This document shows positions 44,664 to 53,082 of a stretch of 64,000 bases of DNA, piece after piece. Source of the stretch: Candidatus Zixiibacteriota bacterium (GTDB taxonomy: Bacteria; Zixibacteria; MSB-5A5; GN15; JACZUZ01); NCBI GenBank assembly GCA_024280835.1, contig JAJRPJ010000006.1, positions 422,098 through 486,097 on the forward strand. The letters are read 5' to 3'. The translations under genes were made by a program, and so were the position numbers. The notes beneath the pieces were generated by a model. It was given only the letters and a program-made list of their open reading frames with translations, had not been told where the DNA came from and searched no databases. How positions within the stretch are numbered: position 1 is the stretch's first letter; every line of letters starts with the position of its first letter.

Positions 44664-45095
44664 ATGGGCTTTGTGAGAACTTTTGTATTGGTATTGATTC
44701 TGACAGAAATGGTTGCCCTCGTATATGGATGCAGAAACGACAGTAAGCCACACGACGGTTTGTCAAAAGATAGTGTATCCAACACGATTCCAATATTACT
44801 AACCGAGCGCACATACATGAGATTAGTGGACAGTGCCGATTATCAAGATGATTTTGAAGAAGCAATTGCAAGAGCGGACATGAGATTCGTCGGGGTTCTG
44901 GGATATGCTCTTCAGGTACCTGGAGTGCCAGATTATGACACAGTTTACAGCAAGAGTAATGGTGTTAAAATAATAGAGGGAACATCAGATTCACATCCCG
45001 ATTCTGCGAGTCTTGCTCAATCAGTATTCTTCAAATCTTACGCAATGGGTTATAACACCTTGCTACTTAATCACCTGACGATTGACACTGAGTAG
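44664..45095 (+). CDS. Small lipoprotein of unknown function
   Basis: From ATG 44664 (SD GGAGGAG, 6 nt) the product is 143 residues: MGFVRTFVLVLILTEMVALVYGC contains a hydrophobic core and lipobox, then a mature part with no recognised domain. Its position between a RAYT element and an RHS remnant, and the convergent rfb operon, mark this as an accessory stretch. The ORF track's Met1 at 44649 lies before the SD, so I reject it. Confidence 0.7.
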   Translation: MGFVRTFVLVLILTEMVALVYGCRNDSKPHDGLSKDSVSNTIPILLTERTYMRLVDSADYQDDFEEAIARADMRFVGVLGYALQVPGVPDYDTVYSKSNGVKIIEGTSDSHPDSASLAQSVFFKSYAMGYNTLLLNHLTIDTE

Positions 45096-45178
45096 AGCCA
45101 CTGTACGGGTAGTGACTGCTCATCCCAGTTGCCGAATTGCCACTGTGCTCGACGTGGTGATAGTCTATTCGTACTGAG

Positions 45179-45640
45179 TTGTACGAGGCCGTTGTTGAGC
45201 CTAGGCATGACTTTTTCGAAGATGTCATATTCATGCTCGCCTCAGTTGAGTACAATCTTGGCGATGAGAGTTTCTTCCACTTTGTTGGAACTGGCGGAGG
45301 CGGCGGAGTTCCACCACCGCTGATTTGCAATTTCATCGAGGACAGAACCACGATTTATGTCCGCGGGGCTGATGGTTCGGTTCTGGCTGAGTATGATGAT
45401 TTCCTTGGTAATTCGGTCAAGTATCAATACATCTACGCTGCGGTCAGAAGATTGCTATGGTTGATGCTTCTGGGAATGTGTTATACTATCTCAATGACCA
45501 TCTCGGTTCGGCGCGAGTTGTTTGTGACGAATCGGGTGTGATAGTTGACCAGTACAACAAATATGACGCCTTCGATTGCTACTACCATGAGACTGAAAGT
45601 GGTCTCTTATCTCTTCATATTCTTACGGTATTGACTACAT
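45179..45640 (+). pseudogene. Remnant of an RHS/YD-repeat protein, frameshifted and truncated
   Basis: One frame gives IYVRGADGSVLAEYDDFLGN and VKYQYIYA; about 24 nt later a second frame continues with MVDASGNVLYYLNDHLGSARVVCDESG. Together these are the RHS repeat-associated core. A one-base deletion near GCTGCGGTCAG breaks the frame (expected YIYAGGQKIAMVD). Both the N-terminal repeats and the variable toxin-like end are missing. The right end overlaps the 3' end of rfbD on the other strand. RHS proteins act in polymorphic-toxin and surface functions. Confidence 0.8.
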
Positions 45641-46488
45641 GTTCTTGATGACGATTGTGGTTTGTATTGCGCATGGGCAAATCCAAGTGAACTATCAAGC
45701 GATGAATCCTCGGGCCGTCTGGCGCGCCAGTTGAATTTTTCTTGCATTACGGGGCGGATTAGTGACTCGTCGAAGTTGAAGGCTTTGGCGATTGTTTTGG
45801 CGAAATCATAGCGGGTTTGGCGCTCAGCGCCAGCGTAGTGGATGATTCCTGTGGCTTCTGTTTTGATTAGTGACAACAGACCCTTAGCGAGATCATCTGC
45901 CCAGATAGGTGAATAGTGACAGCCTGCCAAGGCGAGTGTTTCTTTGCCAGTAGAAAGACGGTTATAGAAGAACGTGAACAAATTATGGCGCTCTAACCAA
46001 TCGTATGTCCCTGACGTTCTCACCACGAGATTGTTCGAATTTTGCAGAACCATGATTTCTGCGTCACGTTTGGTTTGACCGTAGAGTGAAATAGGGGCGG
46101 GAGTGTCACTAGGTGTGTAATTGCCTTTGGCTCCATCGAAGACATAGTCGGTTGAAATCTGGACAAAACGAGCCTTCGGGGCCAGTGTCAATAGCTTCTC
46201 AACAATGCCGACATTGACTCGCTGTGCAAGCGCTGCATCAGTCTCGCAGCGCTCGACATTTGTCAGCGCCGCCAGATTGACAATCACATCAGGCTGAACA
46301 CGTTTAATCAAATCTCCAATGAAACGCTCATCAGTCAAGTCACCAACTGCCGTATTCTCACTCAGTGACGTGTTATTTTGGGGTTGGTGATGATAAGTTG
46401 CAAACGTATTAGTGTTGCAAAGAGGAGTGAAGCGTTGGCCTAGTATTCCGCCAGCGCCAGTTATCAATATGCGAGGTTCAGCAGGCAT
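45607..46488 (-). CDS. rfbD: dTDP-4-dehydrorhamnose reductase
   Basis: RfbD reduces dTDP-4-keto-L-rhamnose to dTDP-L-rhamnose. The Rossmann loop GAGGILGQRF, NLAALTNVERCE, ISTDYVFDG, and the YGQTKRDAE Tyr/Lys pair are clear, and the C-terminal RRPEDSSLDSS is typical. The last 30 or so residues (KPQSSSRTCSQYRKNMKR) are Ser/Arg/Lys-rich and lie opposite the RHS remnant, so the natural C-terminus may have been replaced. It is the last gene of the rfb cluster. Confidence 0.9.
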   Translation of the reverse strand: MPAEPRILITGAGGILGQRFTPLCNTNTFATYHHQPQNNTSLSENTAVGDLTDERFIGDLIKRVQPDVIVNLAALTNVERCETDAALAQRVNVGIVEKLLTLAPKARFVQISTDYVFDGAKGNYTPSDTPAPISLYGQTKRDAEIMVLQNSNNLVVRTSGTYDWLERHNLFTFFYNRLSTGKETLALAGCHYSPIWADDLAKGLLSLIKTEATGIIHYAGAERQTRYDFAKTIAKAFNFDESLIRPVMQEKFNWRARRPEDSSLDSSLGFAHAQYKPQSSSRTCSQYRKNMKR

Positions 46489-46509
46489 TGCTTAGCATGA
46501 AGTGTTTGT

Positions 46510-47541
46510 TTAACAAAACGTATCTCTATCCCAAGTGGGTATTAGTTGTAGTCGATCTTGAGATTCTATATACCAGCGAACTGTCTCGGCGAAACCAGAA
46601 TGGAACTCTACTTGTGCCCCAAAGCCTAGCGCGCGAATTTTCGCTGTGTTGATACGATAGCGCTTATCGTGTCCGGGGCGGTCGGCGACAAACTCTATTT
46701 CTGTTTCTTGAGAATTAAGTTCGGTGATTATTCGTTTGGCTAGGTCGAGATTAACAATATGATTGTCCGCGCCAATATTATAAATCTCACCCTCGGCGCC
46801 TTTCTCAAGTGCTGTGATTATCCCTCGGCAAAAATCTGTGACATGGATCCAATCACGTTCGTTCTGACCGTCACCGTATAGTGGCAAAGTCTTACCGTCG
46901 AGAGCCCGTGAGATAAAGAACGGAATAATCTTTTCAGGATACTGTCGCGGTCCATAATTATTTGCCCCACGAACTATCAAAGCCGGAAAATTATGCGAAT
47001 GCACATAGGACAAGACTGCCATATCCGCGCCAGCTTTACTGGCGGCGTAAGGTGAGCTTGGTTTCAGTGGCGCCGCCTCATCGAATTCAATTCCCTCTGG
47101 TGTTGAGCCGTAGACTTCGTCAGTGGAAATTTGAATAAACCGCCGCACCTGATGCTCACGAGCAACATTCAACAAGCAAGCCGCGCCGATAACATTGGTG
47201 TGGAAGAATACATCGGGCCTCGCCAAAGACCTATCGACATGTGTTTCAGCGGCAAAGTTTATGACAGTGTCAATTTGATAATTTGTGAATATTTCTTTGA
47301 GACAATTAGGATCGGCAATGTCACATGTGAAGAATTTATATTTGCCAGAGCGTGACTCTTCGGCGACTTCAAGGGCAGGAAGATTCTCGCGAAACCCCGC
47401 ATAAGTCAAAGCGTCGACCGCATAGACATCTAAATCGGGATAGCGCTCCATTATCATCTCGGTAAAAGTCGAGCCGATAAACCCAGCGGAGCCAGTAATC
47501 AAAATCCCTGACTGTGGATTGTATGTTGGCGCTTGAGTCAT
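46510..47541 (-). CDS. rfbB: dTDP-glucose 4,6-dehydratase
   Basis: RfbB makes dTDP-4-keto-6-deoxyglucose. The 343 residues show GSAGFIGSTF, NFAAETHVDRSL, QISTDEVYGS, YAASKAGAD with the Tyr/Lys pair, and NNYGPRQYPEK. The start codon overlaps the rfbC stop by one base (TAATG), indicating coupled translation. rfbD follows after 21 bp. Confidence 0.96.
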   Translation of the reverse strand: MTQAPTYNPQSGILITGSAGFIGSTFTEMIMERYPDLDVYAVDALTYAGFRENLPALEVAEESRSGKYKFFTCDIADPNCLKEIFTNYQIDTVINFAAETHVDRSLARPDVFFHTNVIGAACLLNVAREHQVRRFIQISTDEVYGSTPEGIEFDEAAPLKPSSPYAASKAGADMAVLSYVHSHNFPALIVRGANNYGPRQYPEKIIPFFISRALDGKTLPLYGDGQNERDWIHVTDFCRGIITALEKGAEGEIYNIGADNHIVNLDLAKRIITELNSQETEIEFVADRPGHDKRYRINTAKIRALGFGAQVEFHSGFAETVRWYIESQDRLQLIPTWDRDTFC

Positions 47542-47996
47542 TAGTGTAAGTCAATATCCCAATTGTAATCGATTTTGGATGTGTTCCACGGCAAACGGAT
47601 TTCATCAGGTGTGTCATAGTTGTAAACTTCCGTGGGGACATTCAGCGCAATCGCCTCAGTAGTTCCTATGCCTTTGATGCCATGATAAACTCCTGCTGGG
47701 ATTTTTACCAAAATGGGATTATCTTTGCCAACAAAGAATTCTTGGATTTCACCTTTGGTGGGTGAACCCTCACGCAAATCAGCAAGAACCATTTTGACCA
47801 TGCCGCTGACAACAGTGAAATGATCAATCTGTTTGGAGTGACAATGCCAGCCTTTGACGACACCGGGGTAGACGGTTGTAATATAGACTTGCCCAAAGCG
47901 CTCAAAGAGGTCATCATCAGAGCGCAGGATTTCCATCAATTTGCCACGTTCGTCTGGAATAACGTGCAGTGATTTAACTTTGACTCCGTCAATCAT
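47541..47996 (-). CDS. rfbC: dTDP-4-dehydrorhamnose 3,5-epimerase-family cupin
   Basis: This cupin converts the 4-keto-6-deoxy sugar on the way to rhamnose. It shows PDERGKLMEILRSDD, the metal/active-site GWHCHSKQIDHFTVVSG, and IPAGVYHGIKG. At 151 residues it is shorter than the classical RmlC of about 180, so a related ketoisomerase or short epimerase is possible. Its position between rfbA and rfbB supports the rhamnose assignment. Confidence 0.82.
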   Translation of the reverse strand: MIDGVKVKSLHVIPDERGKLMEILRSDDDLFERFGQVYITTVYPGVVKGWHCHSKQIDHFTVVSGMVKMVLADLREGSPTKGEIQEFFVGKDNPILVKIPAGVYHGIKGIGTTEAIALNVPTEVYNYDTPDEIRLPWNTSKIDYNWDIDLH

Positions 47997-48042
47997 GATG
48001 TTTCTCTCTATAATTTATGACTAAGACTAACGTAGTCTTGAT

Positions 48043-48792
48043 CTATTTAACCGTTTCAAGCTGATGTCCAGCCAGTAACGCTGAGGCGCGGACTAATGAA
48101 TCAAAAGTTCCGCAATCACACCACCAGCCCTCGATTTGATGCGCAGTCAAGCGCCCATCTTGCAAATACAAATTGTTCAAATCTGTGATTTCAAGTTCTC
48201 CGCGGACCGATGGCTTCAATTCCTTGATACGCTCAAAAACGGTCGTGTCAAAAAAATATAAACCAGTTACCGCCAAGTTTGAAGGAGGTGTCTCTGGTTT
48301 TTCGATTATCGATTGTATTGCGCCGTCTTTCATAACTGCTACTCCGAAATCTTCGGGATTATGAACTTCTGTTAGAAAAACATTCGCGCCATTTGGATTA
48401 GAACGGAAATCGTTGGCGGCCTTTTGGGGTGGGTTTTCAAATAGATTATCACCAAGAGCCACAGCCAATGGAGCGCCAGCGGCAAATTTCTCGGACTGAA
48501 TCAAGGCATCAACAATCCCTCCAGGTCCAGTCTGAATAGCCAAGGTTATACTCAAATTCAATTTTGGCCTGAAACTAGCCAGAGTTTGTTTGAAATCATC
48601 AATCCAGCGCTCTTCAGTGACAATCAACGCCTCGCGCACGCCTATTTTCTCCAAAGTCCAGAGTGGATAATAGATCATTGCTTTGTCATAGACAGGTAGC
48701 AAATGCTTATTGGTATAGTCGGTTAGAGGTTTCAGCCGTGTTCCGGCTCCTCCAGCGAGGACTACACCTTTCATTTGTCGCGATTCGGTCAT
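48043..48792 (-). CDS. rfbA: Glucose-1-phosphate thymidylyltransferase (short form)
   Basis: RfbA forms dTDP-glucose. The nucleotidyltransferase loop KGVVLAGGAGTRLKPLTDYTNKHLLPV, ALGDNLFENP, GVAVMKDGAIQSIIEKP, ELEITDLNNLYL and the C-terminal GWWCDCGTFDSL are present. At 249 residues it is shorter than the usual 290, a form also seen in other phyla. It is the first gene of the minus-strand rfb cluster, 46 bp before rfbC. Confidence 0.92.
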   Translation of the reverse strand: MTESRQMKGVVLAGGAGTRLKPLTDYTNKHLLPVYDKAMIYYPLWTLEKIGVREALIVTEERWIDDFKQTLASFRPKLNLSITLAIQTGPGGIVDALIQSEKFAAGAPLAVALGDNLFENPPQKAANDFRSNPNGANVFLTEVHNPEDFGVAVMKDGAIQSIIEKPETPPSNLAVTGLYFFDTTVFERIKELKPSVRGELEITDLNNLYLQDGRLTAHQIEGWWCDCGTFDSLVRASALLAGHQLETVK

Positions 48793-48932
48793 TGTCTCAA
48801 TTGATTTTCGTGGGTCAATTCAATTTGTCAGTGAATTCTGTGATAGTGAATCCTGTTATATTGTACGAGCTCTTGATCTAACTCATGCCAGAGCAAGATA
48901 AGTGAATCTGCGAAAGCCCACAAGCAATGCCG

Positions 48933-48960
48933 GTTTTAGTTTAGAGCTTTTAGTTTAGAG
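48933..48960. repeat. Perfect tandem duplication of a 14-mer
   Basis: TTTTAGTTTAGAGC occurs twice in a row in the divergent region between rfbA and ruvX. It may be replication slippage or a pair of binding sites. Confidence 0.7.
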
Positions 48961-49087
48961 CCCATGCCGATTCAGTTTGACTATTTCATAGTTGATGGAG
49001 TATTTTCGTGGCTCGGGCGTGGGTGTTTCTGTCGATGTGAGAGAATCCAACCGCCAGCCTAGAAATGAGCGAGATTGAAACTATGCT

Positions 49088-49540
49088 ATGACGACAAACT
49101 TTGATAAAACATATTTGGGCATTGATTACGGCGACAAACGCACTGGTCTAGCGATTTCCGACGCTGGTGGTACTTTGGCTGGCAGTTACAAAACCATTCA
49201 GGCATCATCTTTGAAATCCTGCGCCGTGCTAATCAAGCAGGAATTTGCCGAAATCCAGCCAGTGGGTATAGTTGTTGGCTATCCTGTTGCCGTTGATGGA
49301 GGGGCTGGTGAACGCTGTGAAGTTGTCGATATGTTCATTGCTGAACTGAGTAAGCTCACTGAGCTACCGATTTACCGTCAACAAGAGCGGGGAACCACAA
49401 AAGCTGCACAGGAAGTCATCCACGCTCATGGCAAAAAAGTCACAAGAAAGAGAAAGAAAAGCGGAGCTCTTGATCAAATTGCGGCAGCTCTGATTCTACA
49501 GCGCTGGCTCGATGATCCGCAGCGAGAAAGTTCAGAATAA
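49088..49540 (+). CDS. ruvX: Putative pre-16S rRNA nuclease / Holliday-junction resolvase-like YqgF
   Basis: YqgF-family RNase H-fold proteins help 16S rRNA 5'-end maturation. The 150 residues show YLGIDYGDKRTGLAISD with the first acidic residue, IVVGYPVAVDGGAGERC, the QQERGTTKAA block (family usually DERLTT, here with Gln for Asp but Glu kept), and ALDQIAAALILQRWLD at the end. mltG follows after 36 bp on the same strand, a frequently seen neighbour. Confidence 0.9.
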   Translation: MTTNFDKTYLGIDYGDKRTGLAISDAGGTLAGSYKTIQASSLKSCAVLIKQEFAEIQPVGIVVGYPVAVDGGAGERCEVVDMFIAELSKLTELPIYRQQERGTTKAAQEVIHAHGKKVTRKRKKSGALDQIAAALILQRWLDDPQRESSE

Positions 49541-49576
49541 CTTGAAACAGACTCACAATACAGGCCACTGTCTCTG

Positions 49577-50692
49577 ATGCGCTTCCGTTGGCATGAGTAT
49601 GCGATCTATCCGTTGACGTTCATTGGCCTGACTCTGGCATTGGGAATCGTTGGAATTGGCGCTACTCTGGCCACTATAATAATAGCTATGACTAAACCGC
49701 TAAAATCACCCAAGAACTTTATCATCTCCTTAGCAGCTCTGGCTCTAATCAGCGGAGGAGTGGTTTGGCATTACTATACTGTAGAAACCACTCTCAACGA
49801 ACCGACAGTTTCAGTGACTGTCACACCCGATATGAGTTTCGGACAGTTGACTGACTCTCTGACGAACTTGGGTGTAATCGATAAACCAAAGTTTTTCAAA
49901 ATCTTCGCGCGAATTCGTGGAATTGATAAGCGGCTCTGGGTTGGACGTTATGACTTTTCAGGGGAAATTTCTGTGCGCAATGTTTTGGATATGTTTGCAA
50001 CTGGCACAGTTGCCATGACTTCGGTGACAATACCCGAAGGATTGCGCATAGAACAAACAGCGGGACTTCTTTCTCGGGCCTATGAACTTGATTCCGCTCG
50101 AATCGTTCGACAGGCGTTTGATACATTGTTTTGTGAGGAGCGCTACAAGTTACCCAATCTCGAAGGCTACTTATTCCCAGAAACTTATAGCTTCCCAATC
50201 GGAGTTTCTTTGCTGGATGTTCTCGATAAAATGGTTGCTGATACGCGTCGCGTTGTAGAGCAAGAACTTCAGGGAGCCGATAATTTTGTTTTGGACGAAA
50301 AAGAAATAATCGTCATGGCTTCAATAATTGAGGCAGAAGCCAGAGTCCGGTCCGAGCAGAAAACTATTTCCGCTGTATATCATAATCGTCTCAAGAAAGG
50401 TATGCTAATGCAAGCCGATCCAACAGTGCGTTATGGACTGGGGCGTTTCAAGCGTAAGCTGTATTTCAAACATCTCAGAATTGCGACACCATATAACACT
50501 TATATGCGCAAAGGTCTGCCGCCTGGAGCCATCAATTCTCCTGGGAGACAGGCAATTGTTGCGGCGATTCATCCAGACGAAAGCCCATATTTGTACTTTG
50601 TCGCCGATGGAAGTGGTGGACATGTTTTTACAGAAACTTTAAGCGAGCACAACCGAGTTAAGCAAAAGTTGAAGTCCGAAGGTAAGCGTTGA
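49577..50692 (+). CDS. mltG: Endolytic transglycosylase MltG (YceG family)
   Basis: MltG cuts nascent peptidoglycan strands at the inner membrane. The LysM-like subdomain and the core are visible: VTIPEGLRIEQTAGLL, LEGYLFPETYSF, VMASIIEAEARVRSEQ with the catalytic Glu, YHNRLKKGMLMQADPTVRYGL, YNTYMRKGLPPGAINSPG and YLYFVADGSGGHVF. Two hydrophobic segments (about 14-38 and 47-67) precede it where most MltG have one; alternatively the start is ATG 49691. Neither start has a clear SD. Confidence 0.93.
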   Translation: MRFRWHEYAIYPLTFIGLTLALGIVGIGATLATIIIAMTKPLKSPKNFIISLAALALISGGVVWHYYTVETTLNEPTVSVTVTPDMSFGQLTDSLTNLGVIDKPKFFKIFARIRGIDKRLWVGRYDFSGEISVRNVLDMFATGTVAMTSVTIPEGLRIEQTAGLLSRAYELDSARIVRQAFDTLFCEERYKLPNLEGYLFPETYSFPIGVSLLDVLDKMVADTRRVVEQELQGADNFVLDEKEIIVMASIIEAEARVRSEQKTISAVYHNRLKKGMLMQADPTVRYGLGRFKRKLYFKHLRIATPYNTYMRKGLPPGAINSPGRQAIVAAIHPDESPYLYFVADGSGGHVFTETLSEHNRVKQKLKSEGKR

Positions 50693-50717
50693 GCTATTCG
50701 AAAGAATAGCGGATGGT

Positions 50718-51377
50718 CTAATCTTGATTGGCGATTGCCGGAGAAATTGCTGGAATAGCGGTGACAATGGTGGCGATGTGATTAGTGAGTTTCTCTAGGC
50801 TTTCCGAGAGCTGTTCTGAGTAGGCGCTGATTGTCGATTGGCAGTCGCAATTCAATGTCACAGCTCCCATAGATAATTGATTGACTGCGAGCGGATACAT
50901 CCCCAAGCAGCCACTAGCCGAAACTACCAGCGCATGACGTTCAACGAAATTACCTCGGAAGTCATCTGCGGGAGTGATAGTCTTAAGACAATGAGAGTCG
51001 CATATCTCATATAGCGCTGAGTTCTCTCGAGGAATGGAGACCCCAAGCCCCGCGCGAACAATCTCTCTGTCACTAATAGCAATAATCGTTAAGGCTACCT
51101 GTGACGTGTCAGTTGCTGTATTGTCTTGAGCTGTATTTCCTTGATGAGCCAAAATAAAACCTGCGCGCCGTAATTCCAAACTCTTTGGCAATGCGCGTAC
51201 AAATTGTTCGAAAGCGTCAGGGATTTCATTAGTCAGGATGTGTGGGTCAATTTCTGAGAGAAGAGATTTCAAGCAATAACTTTTGGTGTAGGCATTTGTT
51301 TGTCCAGAGGATTTGCCGTTCCATTTGAGATCACACAGTTTCCTGTTTGAAGGCATGTTATCTGAGAAATTTTGCAT
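50718..51377 (-). CDS. Hypothetical protein, possible GAF-like sensor domain
   Basis: The 219 residues show no clear signature. The central portion (about 50-190: DAFEQFVRALPKSLELRRAGF, ISDREIVRAGLGVSIPRENS, a Cys-rich ICDSHCLK and a closing MGAVTLNCDC) reads like a divergent GAF/PAS alpha-beta sensor fold, ending in a helical stretch. It is the third of three minus-strand genes after the 425-residue protein and the degenerate NtrC-like regulator, which suggests a shared signalling pathway. The GAF link is inference only. Confidence 0.45.
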   Translation of the reverse strand: MQNFSDNMPSNRKLCDLKWNGKSSGQTNAYTKSYCLKSLLSEIDPHILTNEIPDAFEQFVRALPKSLELRRAGFILAHQGNTAQDNTATDTSQVALTIIAISDREIVRAGLGVSIPRENSALYEICDSHCLKTITPADDFRGNFVERHALVVSASGCLGMYPLAVNQLSMGAVTLNCDCQSTISAYSEQLSESLEKLTNHIATIVTAIPAISPAIANQD

Positions 51378-51391
51378 AGTAGACAGTACTC

Positions 51392-51521
51392 TTTGTAAAC
51401 AATATTATCTTTGCTTGATTGGTAGCTGGCCTAGAGATGTAATCAATGTGCACGTCAGTCGGACTTCAAATGTGCCCATGGCAAAAATGAAGCCCGACAG
51501 TTTTCCCACGCTGTTTACAAA
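51392..51521. promoter_or_regulatory. Nested inverted repeats in the regulator intergenic region
   Basis: TTTGTAAACA (51392-51401) and TGTTTACAAA (51512-51521) are a perfect 10-bp inverted pair 110 bp apart. Between them GTCGGACTTCA and TGAAGCCCGAC (51458-51498) pair with a single G-U on the minus strand. The region lies between the NtrC-like gene and the GAF-like gene on the same strand. Confidence 0.4.
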
Positions 51522-51533
51522 TAAGAACAAAAG

Positions 51534-52976
51534 CTAGTGACCCAGCTTTTCGCTGACTAAGTCTTTAGATAGATTGTACTTTTTGACCTTACGCCAGAGA
51601 GTTGTGCGTCCAATGCCCAACTCAAGAGCAGTTTGCGAATAATTCCATTTGTTATCCTCGAGTGACTTGAGAATTCGCGCGCGGTATGTCATTTCCAACG
51701 AGCCATCGGAAGATGATGCGGCCACTCTTGAGAATATCTCGGTGTGCTCATCAGAGTTGACGAAGAAAATATCATCAGCAGTAACTTCGGAGGATTGCGC
51801 GAGGGCGTTTGCGCGACGTAGGACCGCCTTGAGTTCCGCCACATTTTCCGGCCAAGAATGTTGCATGAGTTTTTCCAGAGCAGCGCCACTGAGGTGTCTT
51901 TCAGTGTGGCTGGCGAAATCCTTAGCTGTCAGGCTATTTGGCAACATAAAGCGCTTCGCCAAAGGCAAAATGTCCTCAGCGCTGTCTCGCAATGATGGAG
52001 CGTTGATAGTTGTCACTTCCACCAACTTAAGTAGCTCTGTGGAAAACTGTCCTGCGATTGTGGTCTCAGGCAGATCACGACTTGTTGTGGCAATTATGCG
52101 AACATCACTTGCCACTTCGGCAACGTTTGTGTTGGCTGAATTGGCGCTGGTTGAATTTAGCGCCACATGTAAGACACTGGCGAGTTTTCTCTGTGTTTCT
52201 ATCGGAAGAGCATCAATATCCTTCAAGATTAAAGTTCCGGTATTGGCTCTTGCAAGCAATCCACCTGCTCGTGAGTTAAACACTGTGCGATGTGCGTTAC
52301 TTGGTCCAAATAGTTCACTGTCGATAAGTCTCTTGGGAGTTCCTGCGCAATCAAAAGTTATCAGTGGGCATTTTCTACGAAGAGAATGGTGATGGATAAT
52401 TTTTGCAGCGGTATTCTTGCCAGAGCCTTTTTCGCCGCTGATTAGAATAAATGTATCGCTTTCCGCGGCCTTGGCGATTGTCTCTTTGAACCGTAAGGTA
52501 GCCACGGAGTCACCAAGTAGTCCGTCATAGCTATAATCGAAAGCTACTTGTTGCTTAAGTAACGTAACTTCATTAAGCAAACGACGGTGTTGTAGCGCGC
52601 GCTCAACAACCATCAGAAGCTTTTCAACTTTGTACGGCTTTTCAATATAGTCATAAGCGCCGGCGCGAGTTGCTCTCTGGGCGTTGTCAATTGTTCCGAA
52701 TCCAGTTTGCAATATGACTTCTGTGTTCGGGTGGCGCTCCTTAATTGTCCTAATGAGATTGATACCTGTTAGATCTGACTCAGAACTATGATCATTCATT
52801 CTCAAGTCAGTGATGACGATGTCATATTCTGTGTCTTCCAGGAGCGTCAATGCTTGAGTCGGATTCTCTGCGCAGGCAACTTGAGTGATATATGTGCCGA
52901 GCCCACGCTCCATTACCCGACGAATCAATTCGTCGTCATCTACAAATAGTACTTTACAATCTACCATAGTCTTCAT
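51534..52976 (-). CDS. Degenerate NtrC-family response regulator (REC, AAA+, Fis-type HTH)
   Basis: Residues 1-125 are an intact receiver (VDDDELIRRVM, VITDLRM with the phospho-Asp, EKPYK). The AAA+ domain keeps a Walker A-like GEKGSGKNT and SELFG, but the next 22 residues have AHRTVF at the GAFTGA position, Walker B is GTLILKDIDALP instead of GTLFLDEIGELP, and FSTELLKL replaces the arginine-finger FREDLYYRL. A Fis-type HTH ends the protein (NYSQTALELGIGRTTLWRKVKKYNL). It should still bind DNA and be phosphorylated, but ATPase and sigma54 activation look lost. It follows the 425-residue protein by 106 bp. Confidence 0.88.
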   Translation of the reverse strand: MKTMVDCKVLFVDDDELIRRVMERGLGTYITQVACAENPTQALTLLEDTEYDIVITDLRMNDHSSESDLTGINLIRTIKERHPNTEVILQTGFGTIDNAQRATRAGAYDYIEKPYKVEKLLMVVERALQHRRLLNEVTLLKQQVAFDYSYDGLLGDSVATLRFKETIAKAAESDTFILISGEKGSGKNTAAKIIHHHSLRRKCPLITFDCAGTPKRLIDSELFGPSNAHRTVFNSRAGGLLARANTGTLILKDIDALPIETQRKLASVLHVALNSTSANSANTNVAEVASDVRIIATTSRDLPETTIAGQFSTELLKLVEVTTINAPSLRDSAEDILPLAKRFMLPNSLTAKDFASHTERHLSGAALEKLMQHSWPENVAELKAVLRRANALAQSSEVTADDIFFVNSDEHTEIFSRVAASSSDGSLEMTYRARILKSLEDNKWNYSQTALELGIGRTTLWRKVKKYNLSKDLVSEKLGH

Positions 52977-53082
52977 CTTTCCTTGAGTCAGTTATGTTCA
53001 AATGCTGTGTTTGTTTTTTCTTGTTAAGACCCTTGCTAGCCGATGCTTTCAAAGGCATGCTTTCAATAGGACCATTCCCCGG

